From positions 1 through 15,381 of the forward strand of contig JAZNIK010000051.1 in NCBI GenBank assembly GCA_045577495.1: a stretch of DNA of 15,381 bases, written 5' to 3'. The notes beneath the pieces were generated by a model, which saw nothing but the letters and a program-made list of their open reading frames with translations, was not told the DNA's origin and ran no database searches. Made by a program: the position numbers and the translations under genes. The DNA comes from UMGS1279 sp045577495. GTDB lineage: Bacteria; Bacillota; Clostridia; Oscillospirales; Acutalibacteraceae. This document shows, piece by piece, positions 1-6,269 of this stretch. The number at the start of each line of letters is the position of its first letter. Within the stretch, counting starts at the first letter, position 1.

Positions 1-738
1 TATAGCCGTCTCGGGACGGACACCGACAGACATAATGATCATATCGGCGGTGATCTCACCGTTTTGCAAAATAACGGTGTTTCCGCTTATCGCCTTTACG
101 CCGTTATTCAGGTGCAGATAAATTCCTTTGGATTTAATATAGCGATGAACGTCTGCCGCCATATCAAAGTCGAGGGGCGCTATCAGATGGTCGGCAAGCT
201 CTACGATTGCAACCTTTAGACCTGTCTGTGCTAAATTTTCCGCCATCTCAACACCAATATATCCGCCGCCGATAACCACAACCGAGCGTGGTTTTGCGGT
301 ATTAATATAATTTTTAATTTTTAAGGTATCGGGAATGTTACGAAGTGTGAAAACATTGCTACCGTCAGCACCTTCAATATTCGGACGTATCGGTTCAGCA
401 CCCATAGACAAAATAAGGTTATCATAAGGTTCTTCATAGGTTTCGCCTGTACGAAGATTTTTGACGGTTACAGTTTTGGTATTGGGGCTTACCTTAACCG
501 CCTCGTTTAAAACTCTTACATCAATATTAAAACGTGCCTTAAAGCTTTCGGGCGTTTGTAGAGTCAAATCTTCGCGGTCGGTGATGACACCGCCGATATA
601 ATACGGCAGACCGCAGTTGGCAAAGGACACATATTCGCCGCGCTCCAAAATAATGATCTCGGCTTTTTCATCCAGTCTGCGAAGTCGCGCCGCTGCAGTT
701 GCGCCGCCTGCAACACCGCCTATAATAATGGTTTTCAT
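1..738 (-). CDS. CoA-disulfide reductase / NADH oxidase-type FAD-dependent oxidoreductase (N-terminal part)
   Basis: Partial gene: 246 codons read without a stop from the start to the left edge. The protein opens with a dinucleotide-binding loop (GGVAGGATAAARLRR, residues 7-21) for FAD. Next comes FANCGLPYYIGG, whose Cys42 matches the single redox-active cysteine of CoA-disulfide reductases and related NADH oxidases. A second Rossmann loop (VVVIGGGYIGVEMAENL, about 153-169) is for NAD(P)H, and SVGVRPET lies at the break. Enzymes of this family reduce CoA disulfides, persulfides or oxygen with NAD(P)H in the cytoplasm. The missing half would hold the dimerisation domain and possibly a rhodanese domain, which decides the exact substrate. 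Two tandem ATGs exist (741 and 738). I chose 738 because it lies 6 bases from GAGGTG, whereas 741 lies only 3 away. The family is sure, the substrate is not. Confidence 0.9.
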   Translation of the reverse strand, partial: MKTIIIGGVAGGATAAARLRRLDEKAEIIILERGEYVSFANCGLPYYIGGVITDREDLTLQTPESFKARFNIDVRVLNEAVKVSPNTKTVTVKNLRTGETYEEPYDNLILSMGAEPIRPNIEGADGSNVFTLRNIPDTLKIKNYINTAKPRSVVVIGGGYIGVEMAENLAQTGLKVAIVELADHLIAPLDFDMAADVHRYIKSKGIYLHLNNGVKAISGNTVILQNGEITADMIIMSVGVRPETAI

Positions 739-773
739 CATTGTCACCTCTTTACAACACTTTTTATATAAGT

Positions 774-802
774 ATTATATCATTTTTTGCGGTTTTTCTC
801 AA
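774..802 (-). promoter_or_regulatory. Vegetative (sigma-A type) promoter for the flavoprotein gene
   Basis: On the minus strand TTGAGA (797-802) and a perfect TATAAT (774-779) are separated by 17 bases. The predicted start of transcription is about 25 bases before the ATG, and the ribosome binding site GAGGTG (745-750) falls inside that short leader. This is the only promoter-like pair I see for the gene. Confidence 0.7.
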
Positions 803-819
803 TACCTTATTCTTTGGAT

Positions 820-1025
820 ACAAGGATTGTTTGAATATCCGCCTTTTAAACCATGAGAAAACGCACAACCAGATCTTCCGTGATGCATTTAACAAGGTGC
901 AGAACTCAGGCTCTAACCGAGATTTCGGCACAACAAAGGCTGCTAAAATGTATTTTTCAATGTCCGACCCCGGTCCTAACGCATTTGCAACAAAAGATAC
1001 TAAGCCTGTTTCTTTTGATAAATAG
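820..1025 (+). pseudogene. Unidentified short coding remnant ending at a terminator
   Basis: The stretch from 742 to 1170 has no recognised gene. The plus strand between about 820 and the TAG at 1023-1025 nevertheless reads as plausible protein in one frame, including RDAFNKVQNSGSNRDFG, FSMSDPGPNAFATKD and TKPVSFDK. Its codons are varied (aac, cag, atc, ttc, aag, gtg), unlike the AT-rich spacer around it, and a perfect terminator hairpin begins one base after the stop. There is no credible start or ribosome binding site: going upstream the frame runs into the promoter and leader of the minus-strand flavoprotein gene. I read it as the 3' end of a lost gene. The PNAFAT string recalls the region before the active site of M48 (HtpX-like) peptidases, but no HExxH motif is present, so I do not name it. 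Confidence 0.35.
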
Positions 1026-1026
1026 T

Positions 1027-1063
1027 AAAAACCTCTCTGCTGAACTTCGGCAGAGAGGTTTTT
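1027..1063. terminator. Perfect 14-bp hairpin terminator
   Basis: The arms 1027-1040 and 1050-1063 pair perfectly over 14 bases around a 9-base loop. The outer pairs are A-T, so each strand ends in a run of five T. It directly follows the stop of the remnant reading frame and could work in both directions. No live gene obviously needs it here, which supports the idea that a gene was lost to its left. Confidence 0.75.
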
Positions 1064-1108
1064 CATCGCTACATCACGTTTTTTACATGTATAAATATTT
1101 AAATATGG

Positions 1109-1164
1109 TTGTGATTACTTGAAAAATATGGTATAATTAATAAAAATACCAAAGTTGCAGGTGA
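1109..1164 (+). promoter_or_regulatory. Extended -10 promoter and RBS of the two-TM zinc protein gene
   Basis: TTGTGA (1109-1114), a 17-base spacer and a perfect TATAAT (1132-1137) are seen. A TGG just before the -10 box (1129-1131) makes it an extended -10 promoter. The ribosome binding site AGGTGA (1159-1164) lies 6 bases before the ATG at 1171. The leader is about 27 bases and shows no structure. Confidence 0.7.
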
Positions 1165-1170
1165 TAATGA

Positions 1171-2520
1171 ATGTATAAAACATTAAACCAATTCTTAAGC
1201 AATTGTGATAATGTTTCTGATGTAATGAATTACGATTTTAAAAATGAACTATCAGAAATCGCAAATGCTAAAGAAAAAACATATATAGACAAATTTTTGC
1301 TTTACAAATCTTTTGGCGGTAAATTTGACTGTGATAATTCCAACGGTTCTTGTCCCTTAACGAATGATATATACATAAAACTTTGGGGCTGGGACTACAA
1401 GCAAAGATATACTCTAACAGGATTATTGCAAGAGAAATTCGGTTGTGTTTGGAACCGTTTTGGAAGCGACACAATAAACTCGTTTCAGACAACGTACAAT
1501 AAAGCGATAAAAATTTATAACAACGATTTAAGCGCAGTAAGAAAAAACAAATTGCTAAACGAGTACGCAAGATTAACCCATTCCATCGGAAACTTCACAC
1601 TTGTGCCGTTCCATCTGAAAGAAAATGATACTTTGTCTTTTAATCAATTTCGAGGAACAAAGCTTGGTGATTATTTTGACTTGTCACTAAAGCTACTAAA
1701 AGAAAATGTAGAATTTTCTGTGTTTAAAGAATTTATAGATACCTTTTACCTTAATGATTATGTTGATAAGCAATATAACATCATACCATTGTTTTATAGG
1801 CACAAGCAGTTATTAAATCAAGATAAAATGAAATTTACCAATATAGAAGAAATTTTGCCACAAAATGAAAACGAGTTAAACGAATACTTGAATAATGTAA
1901 TTACTAAAATTAAAAATCGTGGCATTAAAATGGCAAAAATACTCTTTGTAGCAAAGGGAGATATTGACAACAACATGAATACTGAACAGACCAAAAAGCC
2001 AAGTTTAAAAAGCAAAATTATACAAATATGTTTAATTCTTCTCTGTGCATTTATTATATCTTTTGTCATTTTCTTTATTGTGCTTTCTTCGTCAGCATGT
2101 AATAATGCAGGTGGTTTTAACGTTCTTGTAAAACAGCATGGCTTTTTCCCACTATTTTTCGAACTTATTAAATCATTTACGTTAGAAACTTTAAAAATTT
2201 CTTTATTAAATGTTGCACTTTTAACCTTTTTATATTTCATCATACAAAATTTGTATCGTAAGATAGCAAAAAAATATCTTTTACAGTGCCCAAACTGCAA
2301 AAAAATATTTGCACTAAAAAAGATAAAAAGCGAATTAGCCAAAAAAGAGGATATCTCAATTTTAGTCGAATTAAAAGAAAAAGATGCATATGGTAAAATT
2401 ACAGGTACTAGAGAAGAATACATTCCTGGAGAGCGCAAATTTTACAATGATATTTATATCTGCAAACACTGTAACGAAAAAATCATAAAGCATAGAACAA
2501 AAGATATTGAAAAGATTTAA
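1171..2520 (+). CDS. Unrecognised membrane protein with a C-terminal zinc-binding tail
   Basis: 449 residues; I do not recognise the family with certainty. Residues 1-260 form a soluble, asparagine- and lysine-rich domain. It contains LTHSIGNFTLVPF (about 135-147) followed by FNQFRG and GDYFDLSLK (157-174), a pattern I associate only loosely with uncharacterised clostridial proteins. Two hydrophobic segments follow (about 283-307 and 342-361). The tail carries two CxxC pairs, CPNC (373-376) and CKHC (431-434), about 55 residues apart, the expected layout of a zinc ribbon. Both tails would sit on the same side of the membrane, probably the cytoplasm. The gene is single, with its own promoter, RBS and terminator, flanked by remnants, and is AT-rich like other accessory genes. 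A role in defence or stress sensing is possible but nothing in the sequence proves it. Confidence 0.8.
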   Translation: MYKTLNQFLSNCDNVSDVMNYDFKNELSEIANAKEKTYIDKFLLYKSFGGKFDCDNSNGSCPLTNDIYIKLWGWDYKQRYTLTGLLQEKFGCVWNRFGSDTINSFQTTYNKAIKIYNNDLSAVRKNKLLNEYARLTHSIGNFTLVPFHLKENDTLSFNQFRGTKLGDYFDLSLKLLKENVEFSVFKEFIDTFYLNDYVDKQYNIIPLFYRHKQLLNQDKMKFTNIEEILPQNENELNEYLNNVITKIKNRGIKMAKILFVAKGDIDNNMNTEQTKKPSLKSKIIQICLILLCAFIISFVIFFIVLSSSACNNAGGFNVLVKQHGFFPLFFELIKSFTLETLKISLLNVALLTFLYFIIQNLYRKIAKKYLLQCPNCKKIFALKKIKSELAKKEDISILVELKEKDAYGKITGTREEYIPGERKFYNDIYICKHCNEKIIKHRTKDIEKI

Positions 2521-2584
2521 TTAATTAAAAAATTACATTAAATTCTCAAAAAATATATTCAAAGGTATACACAAAAAGAGAACT

Positions 2585-2627
2585 ATCCTCGAATCGATGT
2601 TTATATCGGTTTCGAGGATGTTTTTTG
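2585..2627 (+). terminator. Terminator of the two-TM zinc protein gene
   Basis: A stem built on ATCCTCGAA (2585-2593) and TTCGAGGAT (2611-2619), with extra pairs ATCG/CGAT inside and a small bulge, is followed by G and six T (2621-2626). It lies 64 bases after the stop at 2520, in the right orientation for that gene. Confidence 0.75.
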
Positions 2628-2640
2628 TTATTAAGATATA

Positions 2641-2765
2641 TCACCACATTACCAAACCTCCGCCTTGGAGGGGTGCGTGCCTTGGGTTGAACATTAGGTT
2701 GTGAGAGGGGCGAACAGGAAGAATTTGAAAACTTATGTAATATGATAAACCTCCCTTTATGTAGA
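2641..2765. repeat. Possible dispersed intergenic repeat fused to the spoVAD remnant
   Basis: This stretch lies between the terminators of two convergent genes and resembles neither neighbour. It has more G and C than its surroundings and contains a small inverted repeat, CCTCC / GGAGG (around 2657-2671), close to its left end, while a second copy of AAACCTCC (2749-2756) lies near its right end. On the minus strand an open frame crosses it, ending FNPRHAPLQGGGLVMW. I have the impression that such strings recur in short hypothetical proteins of gut Clostridia, but that is memory, not a search. No transposase is present. It could be a small non-autonomous element or simply degraded DNA. Confidence 0.3.
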
Positions 2766-2775
2766 TTTGTGTGTA

Positions 2776-2812
2776 GAAAAAGACCATACCCTCGTTTGTT
2801 GGGTATGGTCTT
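2776..2812 (-). terminator. Strong terminator lying inside the spoVAD reading frame
   Basis: AAGACCATACCC (2780-2791) pairs perfectly with GGGTATGGTCTT (2801-2812) over 12 bases around a 9-base loop. On the minus strand the stem runs into TTTTTC. It begins only a few codons after the last residue that resembles SpoVAD, and before any in-frame stop, so it is probably the native terminator of the gene brought closer by a deletion. Confidence 0.8.
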
Positions 2813-3476
2813 ATTTTAACATCATCAGGTGCCATTGCCGCACCCATATTATTTTGGTCGGTTACTCCTAAATCCACAACAGTGCCAATTGTAGCCTTTT
2901 TAACCCTTACATTACTACCTTTATTAGAAACAATTACCGCGCCAGATGCAGTTGCTGTCCACTGCGTTGTTGGTGCGCGTTGAGAACCATATTCCAAAGG
3001 AAATCTATATTGCCTTTCTGCCGAACAAAAATGAGATGAAGTTACTGCGGCACAGTTTTGTCCAATACCATTATCAGCAAAAACCGATGCCATTATTAGC
3101 GACAAAGCCATCGTTGAACATGCGCCATAAACGCCACAAAACGGAATACTATATTGCATTGTTCCAAAGGTGCTACCGACACACTGATTTAACAGGTCCC
3201 CCGCAAAAAGAACCTGTATATCCTTTTCACTTAATTTTGCTTTTTTTAAGGCATAACCCAGCGCTCTTTTTTGAAACTCACTTTCTGCTTGTTCCCAACT
3301 ATCCTTACTTGCCATAGGGTCATCAAAAATAAAATCGAACAATTCTCCAAAACGACCATCTTTTTCGTAATTACTACCAACAGCGGCATAACCGATGATG
3401 CCAGGCGAATTTGCAAATTCAATTGTTCTATTTCCAACTAATTGCGACATAAAAAAACCTCCCAAACAATTTAAAT

Positions 3477-3505
3477 TAGTATTTGGGAAGTATCCTAAAA
3501 TATAC
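3477..3505 (-). promoter_or_regulatory. Possible sigma-G (forespore) promoter for the spoVAD remnant
   Basis: On the minus strand GTATA (3501-3505) and AATACTA (3477-3483) are 17 bases apart. They fit the sigma-G pattern known from Bacillus (roughly GHATR, then CATnHTA) with one mismatch in the -10 element. Transcription would begin about 20 bases before the ATG at 3450. The spoVA operon of Bacillus is transcribed by sigma-G, which supports the reading. It is a weak-consensus match in AT-rich DNA. Confidence 0.4.
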
Positions 3506-3529
3506 TGATATCTTTTATTGCTAAATTTG

Positions 3530-3558
3530 TTGAAAAAAAGAAATGAATGCGTTATAAT
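3530..3558 (+). promoter_or_regulatory. Sigma-A promoter of the composite lipoprotein gene
   Basis: TTGAAA (3530-3535), a 17-base spacer and a perfect TATAAT (3553-3558) are seen. The predicted transcript starts near 3565, which rules out the longer open frame beginning at 3518. The promoter is divergent from, and does not overlap, the proposed spoVAD promoter. Confidence 0.8.
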
Positions 3559-3570
3559 AAGTAAATATAA

Positions 3571-3577
3571 AGGAGGG
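3571..3577 (+). promoter_or_regulatory. Ribosome binding site that selects a GTG start
   Basis: AGGAGGG directly touches an in-frame ATG at 3578, leaving no spacer. The in-frame GTG at 3584 lies 7 bases from AGGAGG and begins a typical lipoprotein signal peptide (VKKIIALLL), so GTG is preferred. Confidence 0.75.
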
Positions 3578-3583
3578 ATGTTT

Positions 3584-5257
3584 GTGAAAAAGATAATTGC
3601 TTTGCTACTGGTTTTTAGTATTGTTTTTTCATTTATTGGTTGCAAAGATAAAAAACAACAATCAAATAATTCTTCCAAACAAGATGGAAATGTTTCTTTG
3701 AGCATTGATGACACTAATTCAAACGCCTCGTCGCCAAACAATTTAACCGATAAAGAACCTACCGTTTCTTCCTCGCATACTTTTACCGACAATAAAGATG
3801 AGAATCAAACTGCTAATACGGGCACACCACAAAGCCCTACATCAAATATAAAAGAGGATAAACTAACAATTCTTTTTAATAACGCAAACTTATCACCAAC
3901 CAAAACAAATGATGCCCAATTAGATAAACTTGTTGATACACTTTTAAAGGATATTCTTAAAAATAAAACAACGGTTAAACAAAAAGCCTTGGCTTGTTAT
4001 GATTACATTGTTAATAACACCGCTTTTGAAACGCCTTTAATATTCTTTGGTGAAGAAAAATACGCTTCCGAGAGCGACTATTATATCGTTGAATATGCAA
4101 AAAACCTTTTAACCAATAAAAAAGCAAGTTTTGAGGGTTATAGTAGCGCATTAGTTGTTCTTTTTAAAGCAATTGGCTTGGATGCCTTTTTGGTGGGTGG
4201 AACTGTTGAAAAGGACTCCAAAAAAACAAATCATACTTGGTGTATTGTAAAAATCGAAAACAAAGAATATATTTTCGACCCTCTACTTGAGCAATCAGAT
4301 GATAAGAGCAAACATTTTTACTTCTGCAAAACATACGAGCAACTTGAAGGTATATATACTATAGATGCTTTATCAATTTTTACTCCAAAAAACTTTAAAA
4401 ACTTTATTTTTGCCACCTGTGATAACGTTGGGCACAAATGGAAAGAAGCAACCTGTCTTTCGGCTAAAACCTGTACTGTTTGCGGTGTTACTGAGGGGAA
4501 AAAAAGTGAACACACTTGGACTGCTAAAAACTGCAACGACTTAAAGGTTTGTTCTGTATGTAACGAAAAAAGCACCGAAGTGCTTGGTCACGATTTTGCA
4601 CCTGCAACCTGCCTTTCACCTAAAAAATGCAATCTTTGCGGCATTACAGAGGGTACAATAACAGACCATAACATTACTGAAAAGGTTTTTGATTCAACTT
4701 GTACCGAAGAGGGTCGACATGTTCATATTTGTTCCATTTGCAGTTATCAATACTATGAAACTATTCCAATTAAAGACCACAGTTATAATGAATGGGTTAC
4801 CACATTAAAAGCCACAACCGAAGCAAATGGTGAAAAAAAGCGGATTTGCAAAAACTGTGAGGCATTTGAAACCGAAACAATAAACAAATTAACCGAAGCA
4901 GATATAAGAACTGCTATTTTAACCTTAATAAATAGCGAAAGGAAAAAATCAAATCTTGCTCCGCTTGAATATAATTCTCTTGGTCAAGCGGCGGCAGACA
5001 AACGTGCGACTGAGCTTTTATCCTCTTTTGCTCACACAAGACCAAATGGCTCAAAATTCTACACAATATTCGGAGAATATAATATTGCCTACCAATCCTC
5101 TGCAGAATGTATTGCAAAAGATTTTACAACGCCCGAAGATGTTATAAACCAACTTTTATCATCAACCGAAGACAAGAAAAATATATTAGGTGATTTTACA
5201 AATATTATACTTGGTTATAACAACAAAAACTGGGTAATTTTGTTCTTTAAAGAATAA
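3584..5257 (+). CDS. Surface lipoprotein: transglutaminase-like domain, cysteine repeats and CAP-like domain
   Basis: 557 residues from GTG. A short signal peptide ends in SFIGC, with Cys20 as the likely lipid anchor. A Ser/Asn/Thr-rich linker reaches about residue 90. Residues 105-270 resemble a transglutaminase-like fold: ASFEGYSSALVVLFKAIGL (181-199), NHTW (216-219) and YIFDP (229-233). The usual catalytic Cys before EGY is Phe183, while His217 and Asp232 remain, so the domain is probably inactive and may bind instead. Residues 280-430 hold about five cysteine units of the HxWxxATC...CxxCGxTEG kind (C291/C297/C300, C317/C323/C326, C343/C349/C352, C373/C383/C386, C422/C425). Residues 438-557 resemble a CAP/SCP domain (INSERKKSNLAPLEY, FAHTRPNGS with His484, NILGDF), but the second conserved His is replaced in DKKNIL (530-535). 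The gene is monocistronic and convergent with the tkt operon. A role in envelope or host contact is inference. Confidence 0.85.
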   Translation: MKKIIALLLVFSIVFSFIGCKDKKQQSNNSSKQDGNVSLSIDDTNSNASSPNNLTDKEPTVSSSHTFTDNKDENQTANTGTPQSPTSNIKEDKLTILFNNANLSPTKTNDAQLDKLVDTLLKDILKNKTTVKQKALACYDYIVNNTAFETPLIFFGEEKYASESDYYIVEYAKNLLTNKKASFEGYSSALVVLFKAIGLDAFLVGGTVEKDSKKTNHTWCIVKIENKEYIFDPLLEQSDDKSKHFYFCKTYEQLEGIYTIDALSIFTPKNFKNFIFATCDNVGHKWKEATCLSAKTCTVCGVTEGKKSEHTWTAKNCNDLKVCSVCNEKSTEVLGHDFAPATCLSPKKCNLCGITEGTITDHNITEKVFDSTCTEEGRHVHICSICSYQYYETIPIKDHSYNEWVTTLKATTEANGEKKRICKNCEAFETETINKLTEADIRTAILTLINSERKKSNLAPLEYNSLGQAAADKRATELLSSFAHTRPNGSKFYTIFGEYNIAYQSSAECIAKDFTTPEDVINQLLSSTEDKKNILGDFTNIILGYNNKNWVILFFKE

Positions 5258-5281
5258 TCTTATATAACAAACCTACTAATT

Positions 5282-5314
5282 AAGGCTCTATGTCAAAGCT
5301 TGACATAGAGCCTT
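5282..5314. terminator. Bidirectional terminator between convergent transcription units
   Basis: Two 15-base arms (5282-5296 and 5300-5314) pair perfectly around a 3-base centre. On the plus strand the stem runs into TTTT followed by AT-rich DNA. On the minus strand the T run is short. It lies 24 bases after the lipoprotein stop and 9 bases beyond the transketolase stop, so it probably ends both transcripts. Confidence 0.8.
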
Positions 5315-5323
5315 TTAAAATTA

Positions 5324-6256
5324 TTATTTACCTAATACTGTGTTAACAATATTTTCTGCAGAAAGTCCAAACTTTTTAAGAAGTTCGGTGGCAGGACCTG
5401 AACAACCAAACTCATCGTTTACGCCGATTTTGGTAACAGGAACAGGACACTCATCACAAACAACATCGCAAACCGCAGAACCTAAACCGCCGATGACTGA
5501 ATGTTCCTCAACAGTAACGATTCTACCCGTTTCCTTAGCAGCCTTAATAATGATTTCGCGATCGATAGGCTTAATGGTAGGAATATTGATAATTCTTGCA
5601 TCTATGCCCTTTTCTTTTAAGGTTTCATATGCCTCTAAAGCCTCGCCAACCATAAGACCTGTTGCAATAATGGTAATATCCTTACCGTCTTTAAGGGTTA
5701 CACCCTTGCCGATTTCAAACTTATAATCATCACCAAAAATAACAGGAGCCGCCAATCTACCAAATCTGATATAAACTGGACCGTCGTGGTTATACGCCGC
5801 CTCAACTGCGAGTTTTGCCTCAGTATCATCTGCAGGGTTAATAACAGTCATACCAGGTATGGTACGCATAAGAGCAATATCTTCACAGCATTGGTGGGTT
5901 GCACCATCTTCACCAACCGAAATACCTGCGTGTGTAGCACCGATAATAACAGGGAGCTTTGGATAAGCAACCGAATTACGAACCTGCTCAAAAGCGCGAC
6001 CTGCCGCAAACATAGCAAAAGAACTAGCAAAAACCTTTTTACCAGTTGCCGCAACGCCTGCCGCAATACTAATCATATTCTGCTCTGCAATTCCGCAGTC
6101 GTAAAAACGCTCGGGAAATGCTTTTTTAAACATACCTGTTTTGGTTGCAGCTGCAAGGTCTGCATCTAAAACAACAAAATCATCATATTTTTTTCCAAGC
6201 TCAACAAGAGCGTTGCCATAACTATCTCTGGTAGCAATCTTTTTTACATCAGCCAT
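5324..6256 (-). CDS. Transketolase, C-terminal subunit
   Basis: 310 residues, the usual size of the C-terminal half in the split transketolases common in Clostridia. It contains the pyrimidine-binding and transketolase C domains: FYDCGIAEQNM (51-61), whose Glu58 is the residue that activates thiamine diphosphate, GISVGEDGATHQCCED (111-126) and IPGMTVINPADD. With the N-terminal subunit encoded just upstream it forms a cytoplasmic heteromer that moves two-carbon units between sugar phosphates in the non-oxidative pentose phosphate pathway. Its ATG lies 13 bases after the upstream stop, and a G-rich RBS (AAGGGGG) sits 8 bases before it. It is the last gene of the operon, followed by the hairpin at 5282-5314. 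1-Deoxyxylulose-5-phosphate synthase is related but is a single long chain. Confidence 0.95.
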   Translation of the reverse strand: MADVKKIATRDSYGNALVELGKKYDDFVVLDADLAAATKTGMFKKAFPERFYDCGIAEQNMISIAAGVAATGKKVFASSFAMFAAGRAFEQVRNSVAYPKLPVIIGATHAGISVGEDGATHQCCEDIALMRTIPGMTVINPADDTEAKLAVEAAYNHDGPVYIRFGRLAAPVIFGDDYKFEIGKGVTLKDGKDITIIATGLMVGEALEAYETLKEKGIDARIINIPTIKPIDREIIIKAAKETGRIVTVEEHSVIGGLGSAVCDVVCDECPVPVTKIGVNDEFGCSGPATELLKKFGLSAENIVNTVLGK

Positions 6257-6269
6257 TGTTACGTCCCCC

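Larger units (their letters stand above)
2641..3450 (-). pseudogene. spoVAD: Truncated stage V sporulation protein AD (SpoVAD)
   Basis: SpoVAD is a thiolase-fold protein that binds dipicolinic acid and, with SpoVAC and SpoVAE, helps load it into the forespore. Residues 1-208 look like good SpoVAD: GACSTMALSL around Cys111, SSHFCSAERQYRFPLEYG (138-155), APTTQWTATASGAVIVS (159-175) and NNMGAAMAP (200-208). After residue 208 the match stops. The frame then runs through a terminator stem and repeat-like DNA to a TGA at 2641-2643, giving 269 residues where the family usually has about 330-340. The C-terminal third of the fold is missing and I find no continuation in other frames. The start at 3450 is chosen for GGGAGG (3458-3463) 7 bases upstream; the upstream open frame is a shadow of the opposite gene. 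The usual partners spoVAC and spoVAE are absent. It is probably a decayed extra copy. Confidence 0.85.

Noticed and set aside
820..1025. M48 (HtpX-like) peptidase fragment
   Set aside because: Only the PNAFAT string fits. The HExxH zinc motif and membrane segments are absent, so the name would not be supported.
764..1066. Minus-strand open frame of 100 codons
   Set aside because: It starts inside the terminator hairpin and runs through the flavoprotein promoter; no RBS and no recognisable motif.
1818..2438. Minus-strand open frame of 206 codons
   Set aside because: It lies wholly opposite the two-TM zinc protein gene and is a by-product of AT-rich coding sequence; no RBS or domain.
3451..3792. 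N-terminal extension of the spoVAD reading frame up to 3792
   Set aside because: The added residues lie opposite the lipoprotein gene, do not resemble SpoVAD and bypass a good RBS (GGGAGG) correctly spaced before the Met at 3450.
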